A stretch of DNA of 64,000 nt from Pontibacter actiniarum (GTDB lineage: Bacteria; Bacteroidota; Bacteroidia; Cytophagales; Hymenobacteraceae). Shown piece after piece: positions 26,275 through 35,754 of this stretch (positions are counted from its first letter, which is position 1; every line of letters starts with the position of its first letter). The notes under the pieces are model-generated. The model did not search any database and was not told the origin of the DNA. It saw only the letters and a list, made by a program, of their open reading frames with translations. Made by a program: the position numbers and the translations under genes. The stretch covers positions 3,224,001 through 3,288,000 of the forward strand of contig NZ_CP021235.1 in assembly GCF_003585765.1 (NCBI RefSeq), in the 5' to 3' direction.

Positions 26275-26330
26275 TTGGCTCTGTAGCCGCCGCGAGGCAC
26301 GACTCTCCAGAACGGGAAACTGTGGACGCG

Positions 26331-26378
26331 AGACAAACCAAAAGCGCAGGGCCGTTGCCCTGCGCTTTTGGTTTGTCT
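26331..26378. terminator. 22-bp hairpin between convergent genes
   Basis: AGACAAACCAAAAGCGCAGGGC and its exact complement close on a 4-nt loop (CGTT). It lies between proline dehydrogenase (plus) and cytochrome oxidase subunit I (minus), so it probably ends both transcripts. AT-rich outer arms on both sides give T-rich 3' ends on either strand. Confidence 0.75.
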
Positions 26379-26396
26379 CTATGCTGCAGATGCCCG

Positions 26397-28217
26397 CTAC
26401 TCCAGCTCTCTTTCCCGTGGCATGTTGGAGGAGGTTGTCTGGGAGAAAGGCACATGCTGTGGAATGTAGTCTTCCACAGCACCGGGCTTGCTGTAGTCAT
26501 AAGGCCAGCGGTAGACAACCGGTATCTTGCCAGGCCAGTTGCCGTGCCCGGGCAGTACGGGCGTTGTCCACTCCAGCGTGTTGGAGTGCCAAGGGTTAGC
26601 CGTAGCTCTGCGCCCACGGAAAATGCTGTAGATAAAGTTGAACAGAAAGATAAACTGCGCCACAAAGGCCATGATGGCAGCGATACTTACAAAGGTGTTC
26701 ATATCGGTAAAGATATTGAAGGTCTCAAAGCCCGTCCAGTTATAGTACCTTCTCGGGAAACCGGCGATACCCATGTAGTGCATGGGCATGAACACCAGGT
26801 ATGAAGCGGCAAACGTCAGCCAGAAGTGCACGTACCCCAGCTTCTCATCCATCATGCGGCCAAACATCTTCGGGAACCAGTGGTAAACGCCTGCAAACAT
26901 ACCGAAGAAGGCCGCCGCCCCCATTACCAGGTGGAAGTGGGCTACCACGAAGTATGTGTCGTGCAGCTGAATATCCAAAGAGGAGTTACCCAGGATAATG
27001 CCCGTTAAGCCGCCCGAGATAAAGAGCGACACGAAGCCTATCGCAAACATCATCGCCGTTGTGAAACGGATGTTGCCCCGCCACAGAGTGGCCAGCCAGT
27101 TAAACACCTTCACCGCCGAAGGCACGGCAATAATCAGGGTCAGGAACATGAAAACGGACCCCAGGAACGGGTTCATGCCCGTTACGAACATGTGGTGCGC
27201 CCATACAACAAAAGACAGCACGGAGATGCCGATCATAGAGCCGATCATGGCGCGGTAGCCGAAGATCGGCTTACGTGCGTTCGTGGCGATCACCTCCGAC
27301 ACGATTCCGAACGCCGGAAGTATAACAATGTATACCTCGGGGTGCCCCAGGAACCAGAACAAGTGCTGGAACAGGATCGGGCTTCCCCCTGTGTTGGTCA
27401 GCGCCTCACCTGCAATGTAGATGTCGGACAGGAAGAAGCTGGTACCGAAGCTGCGGTCGAAGATCAGCAGCAGCGCGGCGGAGAACAGCACCGGGAAGGC
27501 CAGCAGCCCCAGGATAGCCGTAAAAAAGAACGCCCAGATGGTCAGCGGCAGCTTCGACATGGCCATGCCCTCTGTGCGCAAGTTGATTACCGTGGTGATA
27601 TAGTTCACCCCGCCCAGCAGCTGCGACACAATGAACAGCGCCATCGCGATCAGCCACATGGTCATGCCGGACATGGAGCCCTGGATAGCCTGCGGCAGGG
27701 CGCTCAGCGGCGGGTACACCGTCCAGCCACCGGCTGCAGGGCCCGTATCAATAAAGAGGGAGGCGAAAAGTATGATGCTGGACAGGAAGAAGATCCAGAA
27801 AGAGAGCATGTTCATGAAGCCGGAGGCCATGTCGCGGGCACCGATCTGCAGCGGAATCAGGAAGTTGGAGAAGGTACCGCTCAGCCCGGCCGTGAGCACG
27901 AAGAACACCATGATGGTGCCGTGCATCGTTACCAGCGCCAGGTAAAACTCCGGGTTCAGTTTGCCGTTCTCGATCCAGTTACCCAGGATCGGCTCCAGGA
28001 AAGTGAAGGTGGCCTCGGGCCAGCCCAACTGCAGGCGGAAAAGTATAGAGAGAAAGCTGCCTATAAACGCCCAGGCCATACCAGTGAACAGGTACTGCCT
28101 GCTAATCGTTTTGTGATCCTGGCTGAAAATGTACTTCTCGAAAAAATTCTGATCGTGGTGATGCTCCTCATGCTCCTCATGCGCTACTCCAGGGCGTGTA
28201 ATATCAGTACTGGCCAT
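26397..28217 (-). CDS. ctaD: cytochrome c oxidase subunit I (heme-copper oxidase, A type)
   Basis: 606 residues, 12 or more transmembrane segments. It is the catalytic subunit of the terminal oxidase and reduces O2 at a heme a3-CuB centre while pumping protons. Ligands and channel residues are present: the low-spin heme His in TMHGTIMVF, the CuB His with cross-linking Tyr in WFLGHPEVYIVILP (Glu kept), the CuB pair in VVWAHHMFVTG, the heme ligands in HDTYFVVAHFHLVMG, and the K-channel Lys in PSAVKVFNWLATLW. It starts with a His/Glu-rich leader (HEEHEEHHHDQNF). The other subunits are not adjacent, which is notable because they are normally clustered. Confidence 0.95.
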   Translation of the reverse strand: MASTDITRPGVAHEEHEEHHHDQNFFEKYIFSQDHKTISRQYLFTGMAWAFIGSFLSILFRLQLGWPEATFTFLEPILGNWIENGKLNPEFYLALVTMHGTIMVFFVLTAGLSGTFSNFLIPLQIGARDMASGFMNMLSFWIFFLSSIILFASLFIDTGPAAGGWTVYPPLSALPQAIQGSMSGMTMWLIAMALFIVSQLLGGVNYITTVINLRTEGMAMSKLPLTIWAFFFTAILGLLAFPVLFSAALLLIFDRSFGTSFFLSDIYIAGEALTNTGGSPILFQHLFWFLGHPEVYIVILPAFGIVSEVIATNARKPIFGYRAMIGSMIGISVLSFVVWAHHMFVTGMNPFLGSVFMFLTLIIAVPSAVKVFNWLATLWRGNIRFTTAMMFAIGFVSLFISGGLTGIILGNSSLDIQLHDTYFVVAHFHLVMGAAAFFGMFAGVYHWFPKMFGRMMDEKLGYVHFWLTFAASYLVFMPMHYMGIAGFPRRYYNWTGFETFNIFTDMNTFVSIAAIMAFVAQFIFLFNFIYSIFRGRRATANPWHSNTLEWTTPVLPGHGNWPGKIPVVYRWPYDYSKPGAVEDYIPQHVPFSQTTSSNMPRERELE

Positions 28218-28431
28218 AGTTTGGGATTTTTATATGCGACATTTTATACTTAATATTCTCATCATCAACCCGGTAACAAGTCATTTTATTATTTCATACA
28301 TACTGCATAAGCTGCCCAAAAGATGTAACTTTTTAGTTAAAAAACATTCCTGAGCTTAGCCTACTCACGGTTTAGTTCAAAAAAGACTGCCGCATGTAAC
28401 AAAAGCATAAGCAAAAACAGGCACCTGCTAA

Positions 28432-28478
28432 AAAGCAGTAGCCCCCTTACAACTGGCTTGTAAGGGGGCTACTGCTTT
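28432..28478 (-). terminator. terminator of the GH43/GH115 transcript
   Basis: A 21-bp perfect stem (AAAGCAGTAGCCCCCTTACAA and its complement) with a 5-nt loop, 17 nt past the GH43 stop, followed by a short T-run on the minus strand. The remaining 28218-28431 is an AT-rich leader of ctaD in which I see no clear consensus. Confidence 0.8.
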
Positions 28479-28495
28479 AGGCGGCTTTGGGGCCG

Positions 28496-29599
28496 CTACA
28501 CTTCTGGCTGTGCAACCATAGCATCTATCGTTTGGATTGTGCCATCTGGGTTATACTTCAGCTCCGTTACCTTCACGCTTCTCAATGGCGTCTTACCACC
28601 AGAAAGGGAGCTGTCGTGGAAGAACAGGTACCACTTACCATCTTTCTCCACGATAGAGTGGTGGTTAGTCCAGCCAAGAACAGGCTTCAGGATTACGCCC
28701 TGGTACGTAAACGGACCAACAGGGCTATCGCCGATGGCATAGGCAATGTTGTGCGTATCGCCGGTAGAGTATGAGAAGTAATACTTGCCGTTATACTTAT
28801 GCACCCACGCCGCCTCAAAGAAACGTTTTTCGTTGTCTTTCGCTAGCAGGGGCTTACCATCTTTATCTAGAATCTGGATGTCCTTCACCTCGCCGTCAAA
28901 GCTCATCAGGTCGCTGCTCAGTTTAGCCACTTTAGGGCTAAGCGCCGGCTGGTCATCAGCAGGATACTCATCTTTCTCATTATACTCGCCGCTGCTCCAA
29001 CGCTGCAGCTGGCCACCCCAGATACCACCGAAGTACATGTAGTAGTCACCGTTATCATCTTTGAAAACAGCTGGGTCTATACTATAGCTGCCTTCTATCG
29101 GGGTTGGCTGCGCTTTGAATGGTCCTGTTGGAGAAGAGCTTGTAGCCACACCAATTCTGAAAACGTCCTGCTTATCCTTAGCAGGAAAGAACAGGTAATA
29201 GGTACCATCTTTCTCAGTTGCATCCGGAGCCCACATCTGTCTGCCAGCCCAAGGCACATCCTTGATATCAAGTGCCACATCATGCAACTTTACTTTGCCA
29301 CCCACGCTGTCCATCGACATCACGCGGTAATCTCTCATCGCAAAGTGAGAGCCATCGTCTTTCTCAGGAATGCCTGCATCTATATCGTGTGATGGGTAAA
29401 CGTAGATTTTACCGTTGAACACATGCGCAGATGGGTCGGCCGTATAGATTTCAGTTACCAGCGGAGAGATAGGTGAAGTTTCCTCTGCAACTGGTTCTTC
29501 GGTTTGAACTTCGGTACTGGTGCTTTGGCAACCGGTAGCTAGCAGCGATGCAACCAGCAACGCAAAACCCGAGTGCTTGAGAGTCTTTTTTGCGATCAT
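28496..29599 (-). CDS. glycoside hydrolase family 43 lipoprotein
   Basis: 367 residues. The signal peptide ends in a lipobox (LLATGCQS, Cys24), so it is predicted to be an outer-membrane or periplasmic lipoprotein. The five-bladed propeller shows the three GH43 acids: base Asp55 in YTADPSAHVF, pKa-modulating Asp175 in SIDPAVFKDD and general acid Glu262 in FFEAAWVHKYNG. GH43 enzymes release xylose or arabinose from xylan, arabinan or their oligomers. The context, next to a second GH43 and GH115, points to glucuronoarabinoxylan, with xylosidase or arabinofuranosidase activity both possible. Its base composition is lower in GC than the downstream uxaC/uxuA genes. Confidence 0.9.
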   Translation of the reverse strand: MIAKKTLKHSGFALLVASLLATGCQSTSTEVQTEEPVAEETSPISPLVTEIYTADPSAHVFNGKIYVYPSHDIDAGIPEKDDGSHFAMRDYRVMSMDSVGGKVKLHDVALDIKDVPWAGRQMWAPDATEKDGTYYLFFPAKDKQDVFRIGVATSSSPTGPFKAQPTPIEGSYSIDPAVFKDDNGDYYMYFGGIWGGQLQRWSSGEYNEKDEYPADDQPALSPKVAKLSSDLMSFDGEVKDIQILDKDGKPLLAKDNEKRFFEAAWVHKYNGKYYFSYSTGDTHNIAYAIGDSPVGPFTYQGVILKPVLGWTNHHSIVEKDGKWYLFFHDSSLSGGKTPLRSVKVTELKYNPDGTIQTIDAMVAQPEV

Positions 29600-29633
29600 G
29601 TTAGATTTATAGTTGTTAGTAAGGTTATCAATT

Positions 29634-31361
29634 TTACTTCTGTTGCTTCATAGATGTAGCAGCATCTTTATAAATGGCATCATCTCCGGTGTAGTCAAAC
29701 CAATCGAAGGTAGCTTGGCTGGTAGATGGTTTGTCTTGCGATGTGGCATACATACCGATGGTAGTGCCTACAAAACCGCCTGCTTTCCGTGTGCTCAGGT
29801 AGGTGCCGTCTACATTATCTCTTAGCAACTTCCAGTCACCTTCTTTTGTGGCATAAAAGAAATTATACTTACCGCCATCAAAGGCTACCTTTAACAGAAG
29901 CGGCTGTTTGCTTTCTTTTTTGCTCAGCTGTGTTTCTGCCAGCACAGTGCCATCAGCCTTCTTTAGCTGCACCACCTGCTTGCCACCCGATAGTGTTTTG
30001 CCTAGGGCATAGTAGTTCTTCTCTCCCTGGAAGGCAGCTATACCTGCAAATTCATTCTCGCTGGCTGGTTTAAACTCCATTTTAGTGCTGGCGCTACCGT
30101 TTAGGTGCTGTTGCCTTCTGGCAACAAATGATGGATTACTTTTTCCTGACAGCGTTTCCGGGCGAAGATTAAGCGTCAAGCTGCCATTTGGCTGAGTCAA
30201 ACTATACCAGTCAGACTGAGGCGTGCGCAGCGTTAGCCAGTACATCGGCAGCTTACTCTCCTTAAAGTCTTCTCTATAGGTAAAGTTTCCGTTCAGCGGG
30301 AAGTCACTCTTCTGCCCCTGTGGCAGGTTCGGGCGGGTATAGGAATACTTTACCAGGTCACTTTCAGCATTGATAATCGGCCAGCCATCTTTCCAGGTAA
30401 CAGGTGCCAGGAACGTTTCACGACCGATGTTGTAGTGATCTTCTGTATCGTAAGGGCGTGTAGCCAGGAAGATTGCCCACCACTCTCCGTTCTGCGTCTG
30501 CACCAAGTCAGCGTGGCCTGTGGCAGAAACTGGGTTAGGGCGGTCGTTTGGCAGGTGGCGCTGCGTCAGGATCGGGTTTTTCTCGTAAGGCTTATACGGT
30601 CCATTTACCTTTTCGCTTCGCAAGATAACTTCAGAGTGATTCACACTTGTGCCACCTTCTGCAGCCATTAAATAGTAGTAACCGTTGTGCTTGTATATGT
30701 GCGGGCCTTCGATCCAAACTGGCTTTTTGGAAAGGTCTACACCACCATTTACCAGTATTTCTGGAGCACTTACCGTCTTCAGGTTTTTATAGTCAAACTC
30801 CTGCATACGGATGGTACGATGCCCATCATAAAGCGGCTTGTTATCTGGTGACTCGCTATTGTAAATGATATAAGCTTTGCCACCTTCATCAAAAAACAAC
30901 GATGGATCTATGCCATTTACCTCCGGCAACCATACCGGGTCTGACCAAGGACCCGCCGGATTTTTAGCCGTTACTACGAAGTTTCCGCCTTTATCAATCA
31001 AAGTGGTTACCATATAAAACGTACCATCGTGGTGCGCAATTGCCGGGGCAAAAATACCTCTCGATACGCCCAGCCCTTCCGTGTCCAGTTGCTCAGGCCT
31101 GTCCAGAATGTTACCAATCTGCTTCCAATTTACAAGGTCTTTGCTGTGGAAGATAGGCACACCAGGGTAGTAGGAAAAGGTAGAGGTGATCAGGTAATAA
31201 TCCTCGCCTACTCTACATATACTTGGGTCTGGGTAGAAGCCGGGCAGTATCGGGTTTGTAAACTTCTCCTGTGCCGTTGCCGAAGTTGCCCCTAACAAAG
31301 TACAGGCAAAGACTCCTGCTGCAAAACTGAGTCTTTTTAATGCGCTGCTGTAATTAGCCAT
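29634..31361 (-). CDS. GH43 beta-xylosidase-like enzyme, two domains
   Basis: 575 residues with a cleavable signal peptide (TLLGATSATAQEKF). The GH43 propeller has Asp45 (FYPDPSICRVGEDYYL), Asp152 (NGIDPSLFFDEGG) and Glu218 (WIEGPHIYKHNG). The C-terminal 200 residues are a beta-sandwich (YWLTLRTPQSDWYSL ... FVGTTIGMYATSQ) as in beta-xylosidases of the GH43 subgroup with a DUF1349-like or XynB C-terminal domain. Start block TNPILPGFYPDPSI and SYYPGVPIFHSKDLVNWKQIG are typical of non-reducing-end beta-xylosidases. It lies 34 bp from the other GH43 gene and 31 bp from GH115, one operon. Confidence 0.92.
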   Translation of the reverse strand: MANYSSALKRLSFAAGVFACTLLGATSATAQEKFTNPILPGFYPDPSICRVGEDYYLITSTFSYYPGVPIFHSKDLVNWKQIGNILDRPEQLDTEGLGVSRGIFAPAIAHHDGTFYMVTTLIDKGGNFVVTAKNPAGPWSDPVWLPEVNGIDPSLFFDEGGKAYIIYNSESPDNKPLYDGHRTIRMQEFDYKNLKTVSAPEILVNGGVDLSKKPVWIEGPHIYKHNGYYYLMAAEGGTSVNHSEVILRSEKVNGPYKPYEKNPILTQRHLPNDRPNPVSATGHADLVQTQNGEWWAIFLATRPYDTEDHYNIGRETFLAPVTWKDGWPIINAESDLVKYSYTRPNLPQGQKSDFPLNGNFTYREDFKESKLPMYWLTLRTPQSDWYSLTQPNGSLTLNLRPETLSGKSNPSFVARRQQHLNGSASTKMEFKPASENEFAGIAAFQGEKNYYALGKTLSGGKQVVQLKKADGTVLAETQLSKKESKQPLLLKVAFDGGKYNFFYATKEGDWKLLRDNVDGTYLSTRKAGGFVGTTIGMYATSQDKPSTSQATFDWFDYTGDDAIYKDAATSMKQQK

Positions 31362-31392
31362 AGTTTTATACTTTCTGATACGGAATAACGAC

Positions 31393-34350
31393 TTACTTTA
31401 CTGCTGATGTTGCTGTTTCCGGGCGGCCACTCTCTGGTGGGCCAAGGTAGCTAGGTTTAGCACCGTCTGTTTCCACTACTATTTTCTGCAGCACCACTCC
31501 CGGGTCTACCATCCATACTTTCAATACATGCTGTCCTGGCTTCTCCACCTTGTGCTTCGACTGCGTCACGATAATGTTGTTACCTACCCACTCGTCCCAA
31601 GACTGTGTGGTGTTGTCCTTGTGAATGTTCACGATTTGCGGCGCTGCATCATCGATAGCCACAGCATAACGCAAGCCATCCGATTCGTTATAGTTAAGTG
31701 TTGGTGATACCAGTAGCTTCACGTTTACTTCACCGCTGTTGAGCAGGTACATGTCATACTCCAGTCGTGGACTATCTGATCCTGGCTTTTTGGATTTTGC
31801 AGTTACCGGAAAAGGAGCCACTGCTGATGCTGTGCGGCCCAGGTCAGGAATAACTTTCCATTGTGCATCGCCAGCCTCTATAGTGCGAGAGAAATTCTCA
31901 GCATTCATGGCTACATAGCCGTTGCTCTCTACAAAGCCTTTTACATTGTCAGCGGTAAGGTTAGCCGGGTTGTTGACTACTGCCTGTACTACCACACGCT
32001 TGCCATTAGGACCGGTAATAGTAACTGGCACACGCTGCTTACCCTTCGGTGCCTGCTTCCAGTTCACGCTCACAAACAGGCGCTGCTGGTCGTTTACTGC
32101 GCCTTGTTTCTGGTCTACCTGCAGCCACTCTGCTCCTGTTTGTACGGTATAGGTAAATGGCTTCTGCCCACGGTTAAAGATCTCGATGTAGTAAGACTGT
32201 TGTCCAAAAGGAGTTAATTCAGGTAACACTGCCTCGCCTTTAGCATTTGGCCACCAGTTTTCTGATCCTTCTATGGCCACGCCCATCTCAGAGCCAGCAG
32301 GAAGTGTAATTTCTTTCACCTCTGGCAATACATCCTTATCTGGTTGCTGCCAATAAGTATAGCTAATGTGCGTTTGGTCCATCATGTGGCTCCATTTACC
32401 GTTCGCAATGTCTTCGTTGTAGATTCTGGAAAGCTCCTGGTCTACATCAAAAAGTTCTTTAGCCTTTGTAGCATAACTGTTTGCAGCAGCACGGCCTTGC
32501 TTAGCGTAAAGTCTGTTTTTCGCTACTGCCAAGTATAAAGCGTTTAAATTAGCGCTTGCTTTTACCGGGTGCAGCACCAGTTGAAAGTATGCATCTTTAT
32601 AATCTTGCGGCATCTTCTTGTAAAGCTGCTCTGCCTTCTCGGCCAGTTGCAGGTATTCAGCTACCACGCTTTCTGCTTCGCGATAGTTTGTAAGGCTATA
32701 GGTTTCTGGTGATAAAAGCTCAGGTTTACGACGCGAATTATACTTGCCATACTTAGCTAGCAGCTCCGCAATCTCTGTTGCATACTGCTGCGGGAACTGC
32801 TGTGCTGCCCACTGCTTTGTGTATTCATCCAGGCGCTCTGCCGGCCACTTTTCAGGGTTCCAGGCATAGTCCAGGAAGAAGGATGTCGGAAACTCCATTG
32901 GCTTAATATCGCCCACATTCACAATCCAGATTTTGTTAGCGTTATGCTCGTACGCCAGGTGCATCTGCTCCCAGATACGTGGCAGCGGGTTCGTGTTGAT
33001 CCACTTATAGTTTCTAGGGCCACCTACATAATCGAAGTGGTAGTACACCCCGAAACCGCCTGCATGTTGCTTTGCTCCTGCCTTAGGCAGTTTACGGAGG
33101 TTACCCCAGTTATCGTCTGCTAAAAGTAGCGTTACATCATCTGGCACACGCATGCCTTTGTCGTAGTAATCCTGCACCTCTTTGTAAAGTGCCCATATCT
33201 GTGGCGTTTCAGAAGCAGGTTTGCCAGTTACATCAGCTATAATTTTGCGTTGGTCATCTACAATCTGCTCCAGCAGAGCGATGTTGCTGTCTTCGCTCAT
33301 TGGCTCATCACCGTCGCCACGCATGCCTATTGTTACGATGCTCTCGTTCTTGCCCATGCGTGCTATACCATCTCTCCAAAACTTCTGCAGGTTTTCTTTA
33401 TTGGTCTGATAGTTCCACTTGCCAGTTCCAAAGCGTCTCCACTCGTCGTGGGCACGGGAAAGTGGTTCGTGGTGGGAAGTACCGATCACTACGCCATACT
33501 CGTTGGCTAACTCCGGGTTTTTAGGATCATCATCATAAAAAGCTCTTCCCCACATAGCTGGCCATAGGTAGTTACCTTTCAGGCGAAGTACAAGCTCAAA
33601 CACATTGGCATAAAACTTAGAGTTAAAGCCACCGAATTTTTCTGTAGCCCAACCTGCCAAAGCGGGGGCCTCATCGTTAATAAAGATGCCTCTGTACTTT
33701 ACTTTTGGCTCCCCATCAGTATGACGTCCCGGCGTTACGTATAAGTTTTGCTGTTGCTTTACCGGCACATCCGCCCAATAATACCATGGCGATACACCGA
33801 TTTGTGCAGACACATCATAGATACCGAAGATCGTACCACGCTTATCGCTACCGGCAATTACCAGCGCTTGGTCTACCCCGCGCATTGGCTTGTCTACTAC
33901 CTGTACCAGGTAGGTTTCCCACTTGCCGGCTATACCCGATACATCGAGCTTTTTACTCTTTACCAGCTTATCAATTACTGGACTTTTGCCAAGTGTACCA
34001 ATTAATACTACTTGCTTTGCCTTTGGAGCTTTTTTGTCTATCGTTAAGTTTGGCTGCACCTTGGTTACACGGTTTACGTCTGCCTGTAAGTCTTTAGCCG
34101 CTCTGACTACTCCGGCAAAATCTTCGCTGCTCACATACAGAGGAGCCGCCTTGCCAGATGCTGCCAGCGCAAAGGAACCTTTGCTATTGGTTGAGGAGAT
34201 GTAGGTATCGCCATTGGCAGCAGCCTGTGTTAACTGCGGCATCAGCACAAAGCCAAACACCAGCAGTAAGGCATACACATGCTTCGCCCACGGCAGGCGC
34301 CTTGCCCTTTTCTGCGTTTTACAAGTAGTAGCTAAAAGAGAGTACTTCAT
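31393..34350 (-). CDS. GH115 alpha-glucuronidase
   Basis: 985 residues, full length. A signal segment (ALLLVFGFVLMPQLTQAAANG) follows a basic N-terminus. Domain order fits GH115: an N-terminal domain (residues about 55-190, with VVLIGTLGKSPVID and ALVIAGSDKRGTIFGIYDVSAQIGVSPWYYWADVP), the TIM barrel (KYRGIFINDEAPALAGW, LKGNYLWPAMWGRAFYDD, GVVIGTSHHEPLSRAHDEW, TIGMRGDGDEPM, NKIWIVNVGDIKPMEFPTSFFLDYAW), a helical region and a C-terminal beta domain (residues about 830-985). GH115 removes (4-O-methyl)glucuronic acid from internal as well as terminal xylose units of glucuronoxylan. First gene of the low-GC three-gene block. Confidence 0.95.
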   Translation of the reverse strand: MKYSLLATTCKTQKRARRLPWAKHVYALLLVFGFVLMPQLTQAAANGDTYISSTNSKGSFALAASGKAAPLYVSSEDFAGVVRAAKDLQADVNRVTKVQPNLTIDKKAPKAKQVVLIGTLGKSPVIDKLVKSKKLDVSGIAGKWETYLVQVVDKPMRGVDQALVIAGSDKRGTIFGIYDVSAQIGVSPWYYWADVPVKQQQNLYVTPGRHTDGEPKVKYRGIFINDEAPALAGWATEKFGGFNSKFYANVFELVLRLKGNYLWPAMWGRAFYDDDPKNPELANEYGVVIGTSHHEPLSRAHDEWRRFGTGKWNYQTNKENLQKFWRDGIARMGKNESIVTIGMRGDGDEPMSEDSNIALLEQIVDDQRKIIADVTGKPASETPQIWALYKEVQDYYDKGMRVPDDVTLLLADDNWGNLRKLPKAGAKQHAGGFGVYYHFDYVGGPRNYKWINTNPLPRIWEQMHLAYEHNANKIWIVNVGDIKPMEFPTSFFLDYAWNPEKWPAERLDEYTKQWAAQQFPQQYATEIAELLAKYGKYNSRRKPELLSPETYSLTNYREAESVVAEYLQLAEKAEQLYKKMPQDYKDAYFQLVLHPVKASANLNALYLAVAKNRLYAKQGRAAANSYATKAKELFDVDQELSRIYNEDIANGKWSHMMDQTHISYTYWQQPDKDVLPEVKEITLPAGSEMGVAIEGSENWWPNAKGEAVLPELTPFGQQSYYIEIFNRGQKPFTYTVQTGAEWLQVDQKQGAVNDQQRLFVSVNWKQAPKGKQRVPVTITGPNGKRVVVQAVVNNPANLTADNVKGFVESNGYVAMNAENFSRTIEAGDAQWKVIPDLGRTASAVAPFPVTAKSKKPGSDSPRLEYDMYLLNSGEVNVKLLVSPTLNYNESDGLRYAVAIDDAAPQIVNIHKDNTTQSWDEWVGNNIIVTQSKHKVEKPGQHVLKVWMVDPGVVLQKIVVETDGAKPSYLGPPESGRPETATSAVK

Positions 34351-34407
34351 AAGATGCGTTGTTTACAGAGGTTAATGGCTTTTCTACAGGCGGGGTTACC
34401 TGCTATG

Positions 34408-35727
34408 CTAAAGCGCAACAGGCTTCATTTTAGGAGACAGGAAGTGTATCACCAGCCAGGCCACCAGGTAGGCGCTGCCACAGATCAGGAAGATGATGTT
34501 GTAGCCCGCCGTCAGGTTGCCGAGCACTTTGTAGTAATCCAGCACAAAGCCGATGAACAGCGGGAAAAGCGCTCCGCTCAGGGAGCCTGCCATGCCTCCG
34601 ATACCTACCACAGAACTCACGGCACGCTTTGGGAACATGTCAGACACGATGGTATAGATGTTGGCGCTCCAGGCCTGGTGCGCGGCGGCGGCCATACTTA
34701 TTAAGCCAACGGCAACCCACATATCAGAAGTATAACGGGCCAGCATAATCGGCACTACCAGCAGGGCGATTATGAGCATGGCTGTTTTTCGGGCCTTGAA
34801 CACAGGCCAGCCTTTCCGGATAAAGTACGACGACAGGTAGCCTCCGCCGATACTGCCGATGGTGGTAGCGGTGTATACAATGGCCAGCGGCAAGCCGAGG
34901 CTGCTCAGGTTCAGGTCGAAGGTAGAGCTAAAGTAGGACGGCAGCCAGAACAGGAAGAAGTACCAGATAGGGTCTGTGAAGAACTTCCCGCAGACAAACA
35001 CCCAGGTCTGCCTGATGAACAGCAGCCTCGACCACTTCAGAGGCCTTTGGTTTTCCTCGGCAGGGGCCTCGTCGTTATCGCTGTGGATGTAGTCGTACTC
35101 CCCCTTGCCCAGGCGCTTTTGCTTTGCGGGCACCTCATAGAATATAAACCAGAACACCAGCCACACAAAACCGATGGCGCCGGTTGCGATAAACGCTTCC
35201 TCCCACCCGTAGGTAACCACTATCCAGGGCACCAGGATCGGGGCAGCGATAGCCCCCACGTTAGCGCCGCAGTTGAACAGGCCTGTCGCCAGTGCCCTTT
35301 CTTTTTTGGGAAACCACTCTGCCACGGTCTTAACAGCAGCCGGAAAGTTACCCGACTCCCCCACGCCCAGCGCGCCACGTGCCACGGCAAAACCGAAGGT
35401 AGACCGTGCCACCGCATGCGCCATGGCGGCCAGGCTCCACACGATAATGGAAAGCGAATAGCCGGCCTTGGTGCCCACCTTGTCTATGATCCTCCCAAAA
35501 ACAACCATGCCCAGGGCATACGAGGCGGTAAAGGCTGTTACAATCGCGCCGTAGTCGCTCTCGGTCCAGTTGAACTGCTCTTCGAGCACGGGTTTAAGAA
35601 TGCCCACTACCTGCCTGTCGAGGTAATTGATGGTGGTAGCAAAAAACACTAAGGCGCAAATGGTCCAGCGGTAAGAGCCAATCTTTACCCTTTCTGTGGT
35701 TGGTTTAGACATAAGAGGTGAGCTCAT
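34408..35727 (-). CDS. MFS hexuronate transporter (ExuT-like)
   Basis: 439 residues, 12 predicted membrane segments. The ACS/ExuT branch of the major facilitator superfamily is recognised by TTINYLDRQVVGILKPVLEEQFNWTESDYG, YALGMVVFGRIIDKVGTKAGYS, ARGALGVGESGNFPAAVKTVAEWFPKKERALATGLFNCGANVGAI. These import galacturonate or glucuronate with H+ across the inner membrane. Its place just downstream of uxaC and uxuA, and just upstream of alpha-glucuronidase GH115, supports glucuronate (or 4-O-methyl-glucuronate) as substrate. Gap to uxaC is 27 bp. Confidence 0.9.
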   Translation of the reverse strand: MSSPLMSKPTTERVKIGSYRWTICALVFFATTINYLDRQVVGILKPVLEEQFNWTESDYGAIVTAFTASYALGMVVFGRIIDKVGTKAGYSLSIIVWSLAAMAHAVARSTFGFAVARGALGVGESGNFPAAVKTVAEWFPKKERALATGLFNCGANVGAIAAPILVPWIVVTYGWEEAFIATGAIGFVWLVFWFIFYEVPAKQKRLGKGEYDYIHSDNDEAPAEENQRPLKWSRLLFIRQTWVFVCGKFFTDPIWYFFLFWLPSYFSSTFDLNLSSLGLPLAIVYTATTIGSIGGGYLSSYFIRKGWPVFKARKTAMLIIALLVVPIMLARYTSDMWVAVGLISMAAAAHQAWSANIYTIVSDMFPKRAVSSVVGIGGMAGSLSGALFPLFIGFVLDYYKVLGNLTAGYNIIFLICGSAYLVAWLVIHFLSPKMKPVAL

Positions 35728-35754
35728 AGTTGGGGAGGTTACATGGGGTTAGTG

